Shown: positions 5,665 through 6,076 of the stretch, piece after piece
Layout of the letters: each line of letters starts with the position of its first letter
How positions within the stretch are numbered: position 1 is the stretch's first letter
NCBI GenBank assembly: GCA_937910785.1
Contig: CALDLG010000211.1
Location: 1 to 6,076 of the forward strand
Source of the DNA: an uncultured Lachnospiraceae bacterium
GTDB lineage: Bacteria; Bacillota; Clostridia; Lachnospirales; Lachnospiraceae
Length of the DNA: 6,076 bases
Direction of reading: 5' to 3'
Translations under genes and position numbers: made by a program
Notes under the pieces: generated by a model
What the model was told of the DNA's origin: nothing
Databases searched by the model: none
The model's input: only the letters and a program-made list of their open reading frames with translations

Positions 5665-6076
5665 AGTTCGCCCTGGGCTAACAGGTTATCTTTTCCCATA
5701 CCACATACAAATGGATTAGAATCATAACAGTGGCAAAAATCAAGAAAGTCAGAACGCTGTCCATCATCCTTCATTATTTTTACAAGTAACTCATTGGGCA
5801 GCGTTCTTGCATATGCACCGGGACCTGCCAATCGGACATTTTTTACGCCATGACGTTCTAATATGTCTTTCAGTTCATCCGGCATAAAGGTATAGGTGAT
5901 ACACCATGGAACACCCCCGTTTTCATACTCGGCAATTTCCTTCTCACCCCCCATAAGCCCTTCCTTCCACAGATTTATAACAGCATCTTTGCTGAAATGA
6001 AAAGCTTTAATCGCATTTGTTTTATTGTCGATGCACCATTTGACAAATGGATCATCACAATCCGCATCCAATATAA
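5661..6076 (-). CDS. Class I SAM-dependent methyltransferase, C-terminal part (5' end beyond the window)
   Basis: 137 codons are visible and the frame is still open at the right edge, so the start lies outside. The TTG at 6071 is internal, not a start: ATA precedes it, giving ILDADCDDPFVKWC. Recognisable features of the C-terminal half of small-molecule class I methyltransferases are the TYTFMPDELKDILERHGV stretch (helix before the last strands), VRLAGPGAYARTLPNE about 50 residues from the end, DFLDFCHCYDSNP, and the ending CGMGKDNLLAQGEL. The SAM-binding glycine motif lies outside the window. Substrate cannot be told. It is transcribed toward the kinase fragment, which begins immediately at its stop codon. 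Confidence 0.75.
   Translation of the reverse strand, partial: ILDADCDDPFVKWCIDNKTNAIKAFHFSKDAVINLWKEGLMGGEKEIAEYENGGVPWCITYTFMPDELKDILERHGVKNVRLAGPGAYARTLPNELLVKIMKDDGQRSDFLDFCHCYDSNPFVCGMGKDNLLAQGEL

Overview
The window looks like chromosomal DNA from a low-to-mid GC Firmicute, probably a Clostridia (Lachnospiraceae-like) anaerobe. The grounds are strong AGGAGG-type ribosome binding sites, a clostridial-style Upp, a stand-alone NifX-like protein with a metal-binding tail, and a MerR regulator with a membrane domain. The taxonomic call is inference from protein style only.

Left part (1-3981, minus strand, GC-richer). Three genes are co-directional, in transcription order: upp (uracil phosphoribosyltransferase, complete, 209 aa), a 138-aa NifX/NifB-like cofactor-binding protein with a His/Cys-rich tail, and a large nuclease-helicase that runs off the left edge. 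The helicase has an N-terminal PD-(D/E)xK-like (Mrr-type) segment, a full set of SF2 motifs and a long C-terminal region. A +1 shift at an A5 run (1158-1162, minus-strand sense) separates motifs I-V from motif VI. The correct frame then stays open for 385 codons to the window edge, so the break is recent, a sequencing error, or both. A block of four ~15-bp repeats lies between the NifX-like gene and the helicase. A good extended -10 promoter for upp lies at 4065-4093.

Middle (about 4094-4300). This is a non-coding divergent intergenic region with several short GC-rich hairpins.

Right part (about 4300-6076, AT-richer). A promoter with a 19-bp spacer, typical of MerR-controlled promoters, precedes a 42-codon remnant of an ABC-transporter ATP-binding gene. 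The end of that remnant overlaps the start of a 283-aa MerR regulator carrying a DUF1648-like multi-pass membrane domain. After it come a 3'-end fragment of an unrecognised gene (plus strand), a convergent 3'-end fragment of a small P-loop kinase-like protein (minus strand), and the C-terminal part of a class I SAM-dependent methyltransferase (minus strand), which runs off the right edge. The three fragments suggest repeated deletion at a labile accessory locus.

The most interesting items are the nuclease-helicase, which may be a defence or restriction protein now frameshifted, and the membrane-tethered MerR regulator apparently placed behind the promoter and first codons of a lost ABC-transporter gene.
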